The notes: generated by a model from the sequence alone, not told the origin. Positions 1-4,712 are shown, counted from the first letter of the stretch. The stretch: 5,042 bases of DNA from Zoogloeaceae bacterium (GCA_031273145.1 JAISSL010000139.1:1-5042), one strand, 5' to 3'. Program-made: numbers and translations.

Positions 1-298
1 GGACTTTCAGGGCAGGATGAATCGCCTGAATCCGCGCCGCCAGCGTATCTACCTTGGCTTTTCCATATTCGCCGCTCAATGCCTGAATCTGCCGGTTGGT
101 ATTGGATTCCGCCACCATGTCGAGATCAATCAGCGTCAAATGACCAATCCGGCTGCGCGCCAGCCCTTCGACCACCCAGGAGCCGACCCCGCCGACTCCC
201 ACGACGCAGACATGGGCGGCGAGAAAACGCGCTTCCGCCGCTTCGCCGTACAGTCGTCTGACCCCGGTAAATCGGCGCGTCCAGTCCGTTGTCGTCAT
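1..298 (-). CDS. tcdA: tRNA threonylcarbamoyladenosine dehydratase TcdA, N-terminal part (cut by left edge)
   Basis: Reading the minus strand from ATG at 298 gives 99 codons before the window ends. The protein begins MTTTDWTRRFTGVRRLYGE and carries the glycine-rich nucleotide-binding loop GVGGVGSW (residues 34-41), an acidic strand end LIDLD (56-60) and the NTNRQI motif (66-71). This combination is typical of the TcdA/CsdL branch of the E1-like ThiF/MoeB superfamily and aligns well with my memory of E. coli TcdA. Known family role: ATP-dependent cyclisation of t6A at position 37 of ANN-decoding tRNAs to ct6A, in the cytoplasm. E. coli TcdA is about 268 residues, so roughly the last 60% is missing here. 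The start ATG overlaps the upstream HD-GYP gene stop by one base (TGATG), which implies translational coupling. A MoeB or ThiF assignment is less likely because of the N-terminal RxFxGxxRLYG segment. Confidence 0.9.
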   Translation of the reverse strand, partial: MTTTDWTRRFTGVRRLYGEAAEARFLAAHVCVVGVGGVGSWVVEGLARSRIGHLTLIDLDMVAESNTNRQIQALSGEYGKAKVDTLAARIQAIHPALKV

Positions 299-1446
299 CA
301 GGTTATGCCGATGGTGCGGCGAATGGTTTGATTGAAAAAGTGCGTCCAGTCGACATCGAACTGGTTGTCGCAGGCGTTGACTTCCGCAATGGCGCGCAAA
401 ATCGAAATGTGTTTGCCCCGATGGCTGTGCTTTAGCATGACAGCCTCGAAAGCATCCACAATGGAGATGATTTTCGCCCCAGGGCAGATTTCGTTGCCTT
501 TCAGATTTTCTGGATAACCGTTGCCGTTGGGCATTTCGTGGTGTTGCGCGACCATCGTGGCGGCGGCTTCCCAACCGGGCATCCGTTGCAGCAAGCCTGC
601 GCCATAACCGGGATGGTTGCGAAGGGAAAGCCTGTCTTCGGCGGACAGATAGCCTACCTTGAGCCAGACCTGTTCCTGCAAGATCAACATGCCCAGGTCG
701 TGCATGTAAATGGCGGCTTCCAGTTGCACCGGATCGACCGGCGAATTGGCGGCCTTGTTGGTTTCCAGCGCAAGACGCAGGATACGGTTAGTGCGCCCCT
801 TGAAAAAGGGCGAGCGGGTTTCAAGCTGGACGGCAAAGCTGCGGAAAAACTGCAAATGACTCGCCACATGGCGTATTTCTTTAGGTTCGGGATTGGGCGT
901 CGTGGGGGGAAACTCTTCTTCCTTGCCCGAATCCATCGGCAACGCGGTCACGCGGGAGATGCCGGAGAGTACGGAAGGAAAGCCCGTTACGGCCTCGATC
1001 ATGGCGTTGCAGATGGAATCCACCTTGTCGGGCGGCGCATAGGTGGCCTTTTCCAGATGCTGCAACAAGGCCATCAGCTTCAGGTCTTTCAGGGGAACAT
1101 GGTGCAACAGGTTATCCACGGTCATTGAAAAGCGATCCAGCGCAAGCAGGATGGCTTCCGAAAACGCCTGGGAAAAAATCACTTCGCCATCCCGAAAACG
1201 GGCAATCAGCCCTTCCATAAGGTGCGCGATTGCTATCCCCAGCTCAAGTTTGGCCTGGGATGCCTCTTCCTTGATGCTTTTCAGGTCGAGCAAAATACGA
1301 AAGACGGGTTCCCGCTCGCCCGGCGTCTTTCTCAGCCGCGCGACGTTGGTGGAAATGTTGGAGGATTTTTCCTGCAAACCGTCCGAGAAATCTTCCAGCA
1401 TTTCCCAGTCGGACACCTGCGGCGCGATGATTTCCTTGGTATACAT
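298..1446 (-). CDS. variant HD-GYP domain protein (possible degenerate c-di-GMP phosphodiesterase)
   Basis: A 382-residue protein when started at ATG 1446. The Shine-Dalgarno GGAG (plus-strand 1455-1458) lies 8 bases from this ATG but only 2 from the ATG at 1452, so 1446 is preferred; the longer start would add two residues. Residues 1 to about 185 are mostly helical and I do not recognise them. The C-terminal part resembles an HD-GYP domain: HDLGM (249-253), NHPGYGAGLL (277-286), QHHEMPNGNGYP (301-312), then CPGAKIISIVDAFEAV (321-336). Differences from the family consensus are visible: HDIGK reads HDLGM, so the Lys is lost; HHExxDGxGYP has Asn for Asp; and the usual early metal-ligand segment (HSxRV) reads KGRTNRIL. 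HD-GYP enzymes hydrolyse c-di-GMP using two or three metals. With these changes, activity is doubtful and a binding or signalling role is possible. No membrane segment or signal peptide is evident. It is the first gene of a unit with tcdA. Confidence 0.8.
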   Translation of the reverse strand: MYTKEIIAPQVSDWEMLEDFSDGLQEKSSNISTNVARLRKTPGEREPVFRILLDLKSIKEEASQAKLELGIAIAHLMEGLIARFRDGEVIFSQAFSEAILLALDRFSMTVDNLLHHVPLKDLKLMALLQHLEKATYAPPDKVDSICNAMIEAVTGFPSVLSGISRVTALPMDSGKEEEFPPTTPNPEPKEIRHVASHLQFFRSFAVQLETRSPFFKGRTNRILRLALETNKAANSPVDPVQLEAAIYMHDLGMLILQEQVWLKVGYLSAEDRLSLRNHPGYGAGLLQRMPGWEAAATMVAQHHEMPNGNGYPENLKGNEICPGAKIISIVDAFEAVMLKHSHRGKHISILRAIAEVNACDNQFDVDWTHFFNQTIRRTIGIT

Positions 1447-1454
1447 TTGCATCT

Positions 1455-1458
1455 CTCC
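1455..1458 (-). promoter_or_regulatory. ribosome binding site deciding the HD-GYP gene start
   Basis: The minus strand reads GGAGAGATGCAAATG. GGAG is 2 bases from the first ATG (1452) and 8 bases from the second (1446). The second spacing is the workable one, so the protein probably starts MYTKEI. Confidence 0.6.
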
Positions 1459-1489
1459 ATGAAAATGAGAACAGCATCCATGGTGCGTA

Positions 1490-1533
1490 TTCTAAACCAT
1501 ACTTGGCAAATTTCTAAACCATATCTGGCGAAT
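1490..1533. repeat. two tandem 22-bp direct repeats upstream of the HD-GYP gene
   Basis: Copies at 1490-1511 and 1512-1533 abut exactly and match at 19 of 22 positions. Both begin TTCTAAACCATA, and both end TGGC followed by A/G and AAT. The 22-bp period is close to two helical turns, which would place both copies on the same DNA face, as expected for paired regulator sites. The repeats lie 44 to 87 bases upstream of the HD-GYP start and 24 bp from the -35 of the rpsF promoter. A weak minus-strand -10 (TAGAAT, complement of 1489-1494) overlaps the first copy. The binding protein is unknown. Confidence 0.6.
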
Positions 1534-1556
1534 GATAGAAAACAGCATGTTCGGTC

Positions 1557-1586
1557 TTGCCAAGGGCACGAACTGACTGTTATAAT
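1557..1586 (+). promoter_or_regulatory. sigma70-type promoter of the rpsF-priB-rpsR-rplI operon
   Basis: The -35 TTGCCA (1557-1562, five of six consensus bases) is followed after 18 bp by a perfect -10 TATAAT (1581-1586). TG at 1578-1579 forms an extended -10. Transcription would start near 1593, leaving a leader of about 60 bases before the rpsF start at 1654. This is the strongest promoter match in the window and suits a ribosomal protein operon. Confidence 0.8.
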
Positions 1587-1592
1587 GCACAG
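1577..1592. promoter_or_regulatory. LexA-like box overlapping the rpsF -10
   Basis: CTGT (1577-1580), eight bases, then ACAG (1589-1592) matches the CTGT-N8-ACAG pattern of proteobacterial LexA operators, with an outer A/T pair extending the dyad. It covers the -10 and would block polymerase if bound. Regulation of a ribosomal operon by LexA would be unexpected, so a chance match or another dyad-binding regulator remains possible. A second overlapping dyad, GAACTG (1570-1575) with CAGTTC (1590-1595), is also present. Confidence 0.3.
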
Positions 1593-1653
1593 TTCTTTTA
1601 ACCCTTGCCCTACCGGAAAGCATGACGGAGGGCGTAATCCATAAGGAGTGTTC

Positions 1654-2082
1654 ATGCGTCATTACGAAATCGTTTTTATCGTGCACCCTGACCAGAGCGA
1701 GCAGGTGCCTGCCATGGTGGAACGCTATCGCAACCTCGTCACCAGCCGGAATGGCAAAATCCACCGGATTGAGGACTGGGGAAGGCGGCAGTTGGCCTAT
1801 CCGATCCAGAAAATTCACAAGGCGCACTATGTGCTGATGAACATCGAGTGCGATAACGAAACCCTGGCCGAACTGGAACATGGCTTCAAGTTCAACGATG
1901 CCGTGCTGCGGAATCTTACCATCAAGATGAAACGCGCCGTCGTTGATCCTTCGCCCATGATGAAGGAAGAAAAGTCCCGTTCCCTCCTGTCCGACGCGAG
2001 TGAAGATGCGGAAGGCACAGAAGGAGCGGAAGGCGCGGAAAGCGCAGCAGTTCCTGCGGACGCGGAAGCGTTGCCAGGCTGA
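1654..2082 (+). CDS. rpsF: 30S ribosomal protein bS6
   Basis: A 142-residue protein beginning [18 protein letters not shown]. The start is ATG 1654: AAGGAG (1643-1648) lies 5 bases upstream, and an in-frame GTG at 1648 overlaps that ribosome binding site and is unlikely. Family hallmarks visible are [12 protein letters not shown] (2-13), the GRRQLAYPI segment (43-51), and YVLMNIECD (59-67) leading to [12 protein letters not shown] (81-92). S6 binds 16S rRNA with S18 on the platform of the small subunit. Residues from about 102 form an acidic, Ala/Gly/Glu-rich tail ([13 protein letters not shown] at 119-131), probably disordered. It ends LPG, not in the Glu run that RimK extends in E. coli. 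First gene of the operon, 60 bases after the predicted transcription start. Confidence 0.97.
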   Translation: MRHYEIVFIVHPDQSEQVPAMVERYRNLVTSRNGKIHRIEDWGRRQLAYPIQKIHKAHYVLMNIECDNETLAELEHGFKFNDAVLRNLTIKMKRAVVDPSPMMKEEKSRSLLSDASEDAEGTEGAEGAESAAVPADAEALPG

Positions 2083-2121
2083 TTTTCCGGTTTTTCGGTC
2101 TTTTTGGTTCGTTTGCAAGGC

Positions 2122-2427
2122 GTGTCTCTGAACCGGCTTCGGATTGACGGACGACTGATTGGCAAGGAAGCCCTTCGCTATACGCCAGCGGGCATTCCGG
2201 TCTTTTCAGGCGTTCTGGAGCATCAATCCGAACAGGAAGAAGATGGCGAGGCAAGGCGGGTGGAATGCGAAGTTCCACTCATCGCCCTGGGAGACCCGGC
2301 CAAATGGCTTGCCGCCGTAGCGCCCGGCCTCACAATCTCGCTTGCTGGATTCATCGCCGCAAAAAGCAGACAACGCAAGACCCTCGTATTTCACGTGCAA
2401 TCTATTGAATTTTTGGAAGGAAATTGA
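2122..2427 (+). CDS. priB: primosomal replication protein N, PriB
   Basis: About 101 residues, [27 protein letters not shown] if read from GTG 2122. PriB is a dimeric OB-fold protein that binds single-stranded DNA and works with PriA in restarting stalled replication forks. Visible hallmarks are RYTPAGIPV (19-27), [11 protein letters not shown] (32-42), [11 protein letters not shown] (47-57) and GFIAAKSR (76-83). The family assignment is secure from these and from the position between rpsF and rpsR. The start is not secure because there is no ATG. TTG 2104, TTG 2113, GTG 2122 and even CTG 2128 are in frame. Homologues begin right before NRL, favouring 2122 or 2128. AAGG (2117-2120) is only one base from GTG 2122 but seven from CTG 2128. 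The gene lies 39 bases after rpsF in a T-rich gap. Confidence 0.88.
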   Translation: MSLNRLRIDGRLIGKEALRYTPAGIPVFSGVLEHQSEQEEDGEARRVECEVPLIALGDPAKWLAAVAPGLTISLAGFIAAKSRQRKTLVFHVQSIEFLEGN

Positions 2428-2428
2428 A

Positions 2429-2704
2429 ATGCCCAGATTTTTCAAGAAAAAAGATGACGACAAGAAAAAGCGCCGTGGCAACGGCCTCTTCAAGCGTCGC
2501 AAGTTTTGCCGCTTCACGGCGGAAAAGGTCGAGCAGATTGACTACAAGGATGTCGAAGTGTTGAAGGAGTACATCCAGGAAAACGCCAAGATCATGCCGG
2601 CGCGTTTGACCGGCACCAAGGCGGGCTATCAGCGCCAGCTTTCTGCGGCGATCAAGCGCGCCCGTTTCCTGGCTTTGCTGCCCTACACCGACAACCACCA
2701 GTAA
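2429..2704 (+). CDS. rpsR: 30S ribosomal protein bS18
   Basis: A 91-residue basic protein, [17 protein letters not shown] at the N-terminus. The conserved body is complete: RRKFCRFT (23-30), IDYKDV (37-42), [19 protein letters not shown] (45-63), then [21 protein letters not shown] (67-87). S18 pairs with S6 on the 30S platform. The Lys/Arg-rich N-terminal extension of about 22 residues would contact rRNA. Its Shine-Dalgarno AAGGA (2417-2421) sits inside the last codons of priB with a 7-base spacer, and ATG 2429 comes one base after the priB stop, so the genes are cotranscribed and probably coupled. Confidence 0.97.
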   Translation: MPRFFKKKDDDKKKRRGNGLFKRRKFCRFTAEKVEQIDYKDVEVLKEYIQENAKIMPARLTGTKAGYQRQLSAAIKRARFLALLPYTDNHQ

Positions 2705-2713
2705 GGAGCCGTC

Positions 2714-3160
2714 ATGCAAATCATTCTGCTCGAAAAAGTCACCAACCTCGGTAATTTGGGGGATGTGGTCAAGGTCAAGGATGGCTATGCCCGCAACTTT
2801 CTGATTCCGCAGAAAAAGGCGCGCCGCGCAACGCCGATTGCCTTAGAAGAGTTCGCGCAACGTCGCGCCGAGCTGGAAAAGGCGCAGGCTGAAAAGCTGT
2901 CTGCCGCAGAAGCGGTTGCGGAAAAGCTGAACGGCATTGCGCTCCTGATTACCCGCAAATCCGCGATGGATGGGCGTTTGTTCGGTTCCGTGACCAATCA
3001 CGACATTGCCGACGCGCTGAAGAAAAGCGGCTTTACGGTGGATAAGGGACATATTCGGATGCCCAACGGCCCACTGAAGACGACCGGCGATTTTCCCCTG
3101 GAAGTCTCTCTCCATACCGACGTGCTGGCGACCATCAACGTGACGGTCAACGGCGAATAG
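2714..3160 (+). CDS. rplI: 50S ribosomal protein bL9
   Basis: A 148-residue protein, usual length for L9. The N-terminal domain shows [22 protein letters not shown] and the signature [13 protein letters not shown] (24-36). A long Ala/Glu/Lys helix (about 41-75) follows, then the C-terminal domain with [11 protein letters not shown] (84-94). The two-domain dumbbell with a connecting helix is the known L9 architecture; the protein binds 23S rRNA near the L1 stalk. AAGGAG (2703-2708) overlaps the rpsR stop codon and lies 5 bases before ATG 2714. Last gene of the ribosomal operon. Its stop TAG is followed directly by a sequence that recurs after the next operon (3161-3174 and 4518-4531). Confidence 0.97.
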   Translation: MQIILLEKVTNLGNLGDVVKVKDGYARNFLIPQKKARRATPIALEEFAQRRAELEKAQAEKLSAAEAVAEKLNGIALLITRKSAMDGRLFGSVTNHDIADALKKSGFTVDKGHIRMPNGPLKTTGDFPLEVSLHTDVLATINVTVNGE

Positions 3161-3174
3161 GTCTTGCAGACGGC
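3161..3174 (+). repeat. 14-bp dispersed direct repeat, copy 1
   Basis: GTCTTGCAGACGGC begins on the first base after the rplI stop. An identical copy lies at 4518-4531, 15 bases after the cytochrome c' stop. Allowing one extra base in copy 2, the match continues through GGTTG. The core GTCT-TGC-AGAC can form a small stem. Function unknown; possibly a genome-wide 3'-end element. Confidence 0.5.
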
Positions 3175-3190
3175 GGTTGAACTCTGGTTT

Positions 3191-3224
3191 TGCTTGGCTC
3201 CGCCATTTATGGCAGAGTCAAGCG
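3191..3224 (+). other. large imperfect hairpin in the rplI-nfsB gap
   Basis: Arms 3191-3205 and 3210-3224 (GCTTGGCTCCGCCA against TGGCAGAGTCAAGC, plus an outer U-G) pair over about 15 positions with one C-A mismatch and a TTTA loop. No T tract follows, so it is not an intrinsic terminator. GGCTCC in its 5' arm (3196-3201) could instead pair with GGAGCC at 3241-3246, giving mutually exclusive folds. Confidence 0.5.
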
Positions 3225-3231
3225 AGATAAA

Positions 3232-3300
3232 GCGGAACTGGGAGCCGAAGGCTCCCCAAAACTGGGTTGAGGAATCCCCTGCCGTAAGACAGGGGTGACG
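3232..3300 (+). mobile_element. possible relic of an IS200/IS605-type right end (omega-RNA-like hairpins)
   Basis: Two consecutive stem-loops are visible: a perfect 7-bp stem GGGAGCC-GAA-GGCTCCC (3240-3256), and GAATCCCC followed by a stem 3276-3283/3288-3295 with a GTAA (GNRA) tetraloop and one C-A mismatch. The GAATCCCC-stem-GGGG layout resembles the 3' ends of many TnpB-bearing IS200/IS605 elements, where this hairpin closes both the transposon right end and the guide RNA scaffold. No transposase or TnpB coding sequence is present; the plus-strand frame here gives only a short peptide ending KLG at TGA 3268. This is resemblance from memory, not a database match. A plain structured leader is the alternative. 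Confidence 0.3.
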
Positions 3301-3313
3301 CAAAAACCGTCAC
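3295..3313 (+). other. hairpin GTGACG/CGTCAC
   Basis: GTGACG (3295-3300) and CGTCAC (3308-3313) are perfect complements with a 7-base A-rich loop. It shares base 3295 with the preceding hairpin, so the two stems would abut or compete by one pair. Confidence 0.45.
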
Positions 3314-3332
3314 ATCTGCAACGTAACTCCAG

Positions 3333-3361
3333 GCGGCTGGTTTTATCCTGCCGCTTTTTTT
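3333..3361 (+). terminator. intrinsic terminator between rplI and nfsB
   Basis: The GC-rich stem GCGGCTGG (3333-3340) pairs with CCTGCCGC (3347-3354), with one T-T mismatch and loop TTTTAT, and is followed directly by seven T (3355-3361). This is a textbook rho-independent terminator on the plus strand. It is 172 bases after rplI and only 44 bases before the nfsB start, so it could end the ribosomal operon transcript or act as an attenuator in an nfsB leader. A small competing hairpin CCAG-GCGG-CTGG (3329-3340) would sequester the 5' arm. Confidence 0.85.
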
Positions 3362-3373
3362 CAATTGTCGTTT

Positions 3374-3391
3374 GCAAAACCTGTGTTTTGC
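3374..3391. promoter_or_regulatory. 18-bp perfect dyad just upstream of nfsB
   Basis: GCAAAAC, the spacer CTGT, then GTTTTGC form a perfect 7-bp inverted repeat ending 14 bases before the nfsB ATG. As DNA it is a plausible repressor operator; as RNA it would be a hairpin beside the weak ribosome binding site GAGA (3397-3400). Which of these it is cannot be told from sequence. Confidence 0.45.
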
Positions 3392-3405
3392 GCTGTGAGA
3401 AATGT

Positions 3406-4062
3406 ATGAACTTGACTGAGATTGTTCGCAATCGCCATAGATGCAAGGCTTTTGACGCGACCCGCAAGATTTCCGCCGCCGACTGGGCGCAATTGAAGAG
3501 CGCGTTGGTTCATACGCCTTCGGCTACCAATGCCCAGCCCTGGCGTTTTATCGTCGCGCAGACCGATGCAGGCCGCGCGCGCATCACGCAGAGCATGACC
3601 GATCCGCACTTTGTCGCTAACGCCGCCAAGGTGAAGAATGCTTCCCATGCGGTTGTCCTGTGCGCCAGAAAGAGCCTGGATGCCGCGCATTTGAAGGCGG
3701 TGCTGGATGCGGAAGACAAGGCCGGACGCTTTGCCTCGCCCGACATCAAGGCCATGCAGGAAAAAGGGCGCGATTATTATGTGAATTTTCACCGCGAACG
3801 GGGAAATGAATCGGAGTGGTTTGCCCGTCAGGTTTATATTGCGCTGGGTTTTCTTCTGATGGGCGCGGCCATGTTGGGGATTGACGCCTGCACGCTGGAA
3901 GGGTTCGATGCCGAGGCGCTTGACCGTGAACTGGGTTTGCATGAGCTGGGGCAGACTGCGGTGATCGTGGTTGCCCTGGGGTATCGTTCTGCCGATGATT
4001 TCAACGCGGCGCTTCCCAAATCCAGATTGCCGGAAGACGTGGTGTTGACGGAGATTGGATGA
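3406..4062 (+). CDS. nfsB: oxygen-insensitive NAD(P)H nitroreductase (NfsB type)
   Basis: 218 residues, against 217 in E. coli NfsB, and colinear with it from memory throughout. It is a homodimeric FMN flavoenzyme that reduces nitroaromatics, quinones and flavins by two-electron steps, in the cytoplasm. Matching elements include KAFDATRKI (14-22), the FMN-binding TPSATNAQPWRFIV (37-50), EDKAGRFASP (103-112), EWFARQVYIALGFLLMGAAMLGID (137-160), LEGFDAE (164-170) and LPKSRLPEDVVLTE (203-216) with Lys205 and Arg207. Tyr124-Tyr125 replace the Phe pair near the E. coli active site, which may change substrate preference. The start ATG 3406 matches the homologue length; GAGA (3397-3400) is a weak ribosome binding site 5 bases away. 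The next gene overlaps its stop (ATGA), so they form an operon. No good promoter is visible between the terminator and the start. Confidence 0.93.
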   Translation: MNLTEIVRNRHRCKAFDATRKISAADWAQLKSALVHTPSATNAQPWRFIVAQTDAGRARITQSMTDPHFVANAAKVKNASHAVVLCARKSLDAAHLKAVLDAEDKAGRFASPDIKAMQEKGRDYYVNFHRERGNESEWFARQVYIALGFLLMGAAMLGIDACTLEGFDAEALDRELGLHELGQTAVIVVALGYRSADDFNAALPKSRLPEDVVLTEIG

Positions 4063-4502
4063 TGCGTCACGTTCTTTTTGGTTGCGCGTTGTGCGCGGCG
4101 CTTGTCGCTTGTGGCGAAGTGGAGGATACCCGTTCCGGACGCCCTGTCTGGCACCGGCAGGAAGCATTCAAGGCCATTTTGCGCGCCTTTGAGCCGATGG
4201 GCGTGCAATTGCGGGCGGAGGGCTACGAGCCGGAGAGTTTTCTGCGTTATGCGCGTGAGCTGGAGCGTATCAAGGATGAACCGTGGAGCTTTTTTGGGGC
4301 GGATACGCAATATCCGCCCAGTCACTCGCTGGATCGGCTCTGGCAGGAGCGGGAAGGGTTTGACACGTTGGAGCAGGATTTTTTACGCGCGACCGTTGCT
4401 TTGAAAACGGCGGCGGAAGGGCGCGATGAAGGAGCGGTTCGCGCGGCTTGGGCAGCGGTGGAAAAAACCTGCCGCGACTGCCACAAGGGCTATCGGCGTT
4501 AG
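4059..4502 (+). CDS. cytochrome c' family (class II c-type) lipoprotein
   Basis: 147 residues from ATG 4059; the second ATG at 4062 is equally usable, with GGAG at 4050-4053 spaced 5 or 8 bases. The N-terminus MMRHVLFGCALCAALVACGE is a signal peptide with a lipobox LVAC (15-18), so export and lipidation at Cys18 are predicted. The mature part has the cytochrome c' pattern: helices with LRAFEPMG (41-48), the aromatic-acid stretch WSFFGADTQYPPSHSLDRLWQ (76-96), and the C-terminal haem site CRDCHKGYR (138-146). Cys138 and Cys141 would hold the haem and His142 would be the proximal ligand. Arg146 sits four residues on, as in family members that bind NO. Cytochromes c' are four-helix bundles that bind NO and CO at pentacoordinate haem and are usually soluble periplasmic proteins, so a lipid anchor is less common. 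Overlap with nfsB (ATGA) implies coupling. Confidence 0.88.
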   Translation: MMRHVLFGCALCAALVACGEVEDTRSGRPVWHRQEAFKAILRAFEPMGVQLRAEGYEPESFLRYARELERIKDEPWSFFGADTQYPPSHSLDRLWQEREGFDTLEQDFLRATVALKTAAEGRDEGAVRAAWAAVEKTCRDCHKGYRR

Positions 4503-4517
4503 GTGGTTTGCAGACTA

Positions 4518-4531
4518 GTCTTGCAGACGGC
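4518..4531 (+). repeat. 14-bp dispersed direct repeat, copy 2
   Basis: Identical to 3161-3174 (GTCTTGCAGACGGC) and again in the 3' flank of an operon. It is preceded by GCAGACTA, so GCAGAC itself occurs twice in succession here (4510-4515 and 4524-4528 with neighbours). Confidence 0.5.
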
Positions 4532-4643
4532 AGGTTGCCGCCTCTACGGGCAATACAGAATCCTTGCCATTTGCAGGATACCCTTGCCCTCTGAAATACC
4601 TTGTAGGTGACGCAACCTGCGTTCCGCTCAAAGTCTGGATTCT
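4530..4643. repeat. two interlocked inverted repeats
   Basis: GCAGGTTGC (4530-4538) is the perfect complement of GCAACCTGC (4612-4620). AGAATCC (4557-4563) is the perfect complement of GGATTCT (4637-4643). The order is A-B-A'-B', so the two stems could coexist in RNA only as a pseudoknot. They may instead be traces of overlapping mobile repeats. Confidence 0.4.
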
Positions 4644-4665
4644 TGCCTACACGGAAATGACGGAG
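4635..4665. repeat. degenerate palindromic dispersed repeat (dRS3/REP-like)
   Basis: CTGGATTC, TGCCTAC, then GGAAATGACGGAG resembles the intergenic repeat common in betaproteobacteria of the form CTGGATTCCCGC...GCGGGAATGACGG, with the inner arms decayed. Recognised by memory of that consensus; the copy here is diverged. Confidence 0.4.
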
Positions 4666-4712
4666 CGGGGAGGGTAAGCTTGTACTTGGCTGAACAGAAG
4701 CTGCCCAAAAAA

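Noticed and set aside
1109..1117. TTATCCACG, one mismatch from a DnaA box
   Set aside because: A single copy inside the HD-GYP coding region, with no cluster of boxes or AT-rich unwinding region; a chance match is enough.
538..1128. A 196-codon plus-strand open frame
   Set aside because: It lies opposite the HD-GYP gene, shows no recognisable domain, and is explained by the codon bias of the real minus-strand gene.
1489..1517. Minus-strand promoter for the HD-GYP gene (TAGAAT with TTAGAA 17 bp upstream)
   Set aside because: The -35 matches only three of six bases and both hexamers fall in the tandem repeats, so it is too weak to list as its own feature.
1827..2278. Long minus-strand open frames opposite rpsF and priB
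   Set aside because: These are antisense shadows of secure ribosomal and primosomal genes, without family motifs or ribosome binding sites.
3161..3361. c-di-GMP-I, TPP or cobalamin riboswitch
   Set aside because: The conserved core sequences of those aptamers as I know them are not present, although the region is strongly structured.
3361..4167. A 268-codon minus-strand open frame
   Set aside because: It is antisense to nfsB, whose family match is secure, and shows no family features of its own.
4528..4540. Intrinsic terminator for the nfsB operon at CGGCA-GGT-TGCCG
   Set aside because: The stem is short and no T tract follows on the plus strand.
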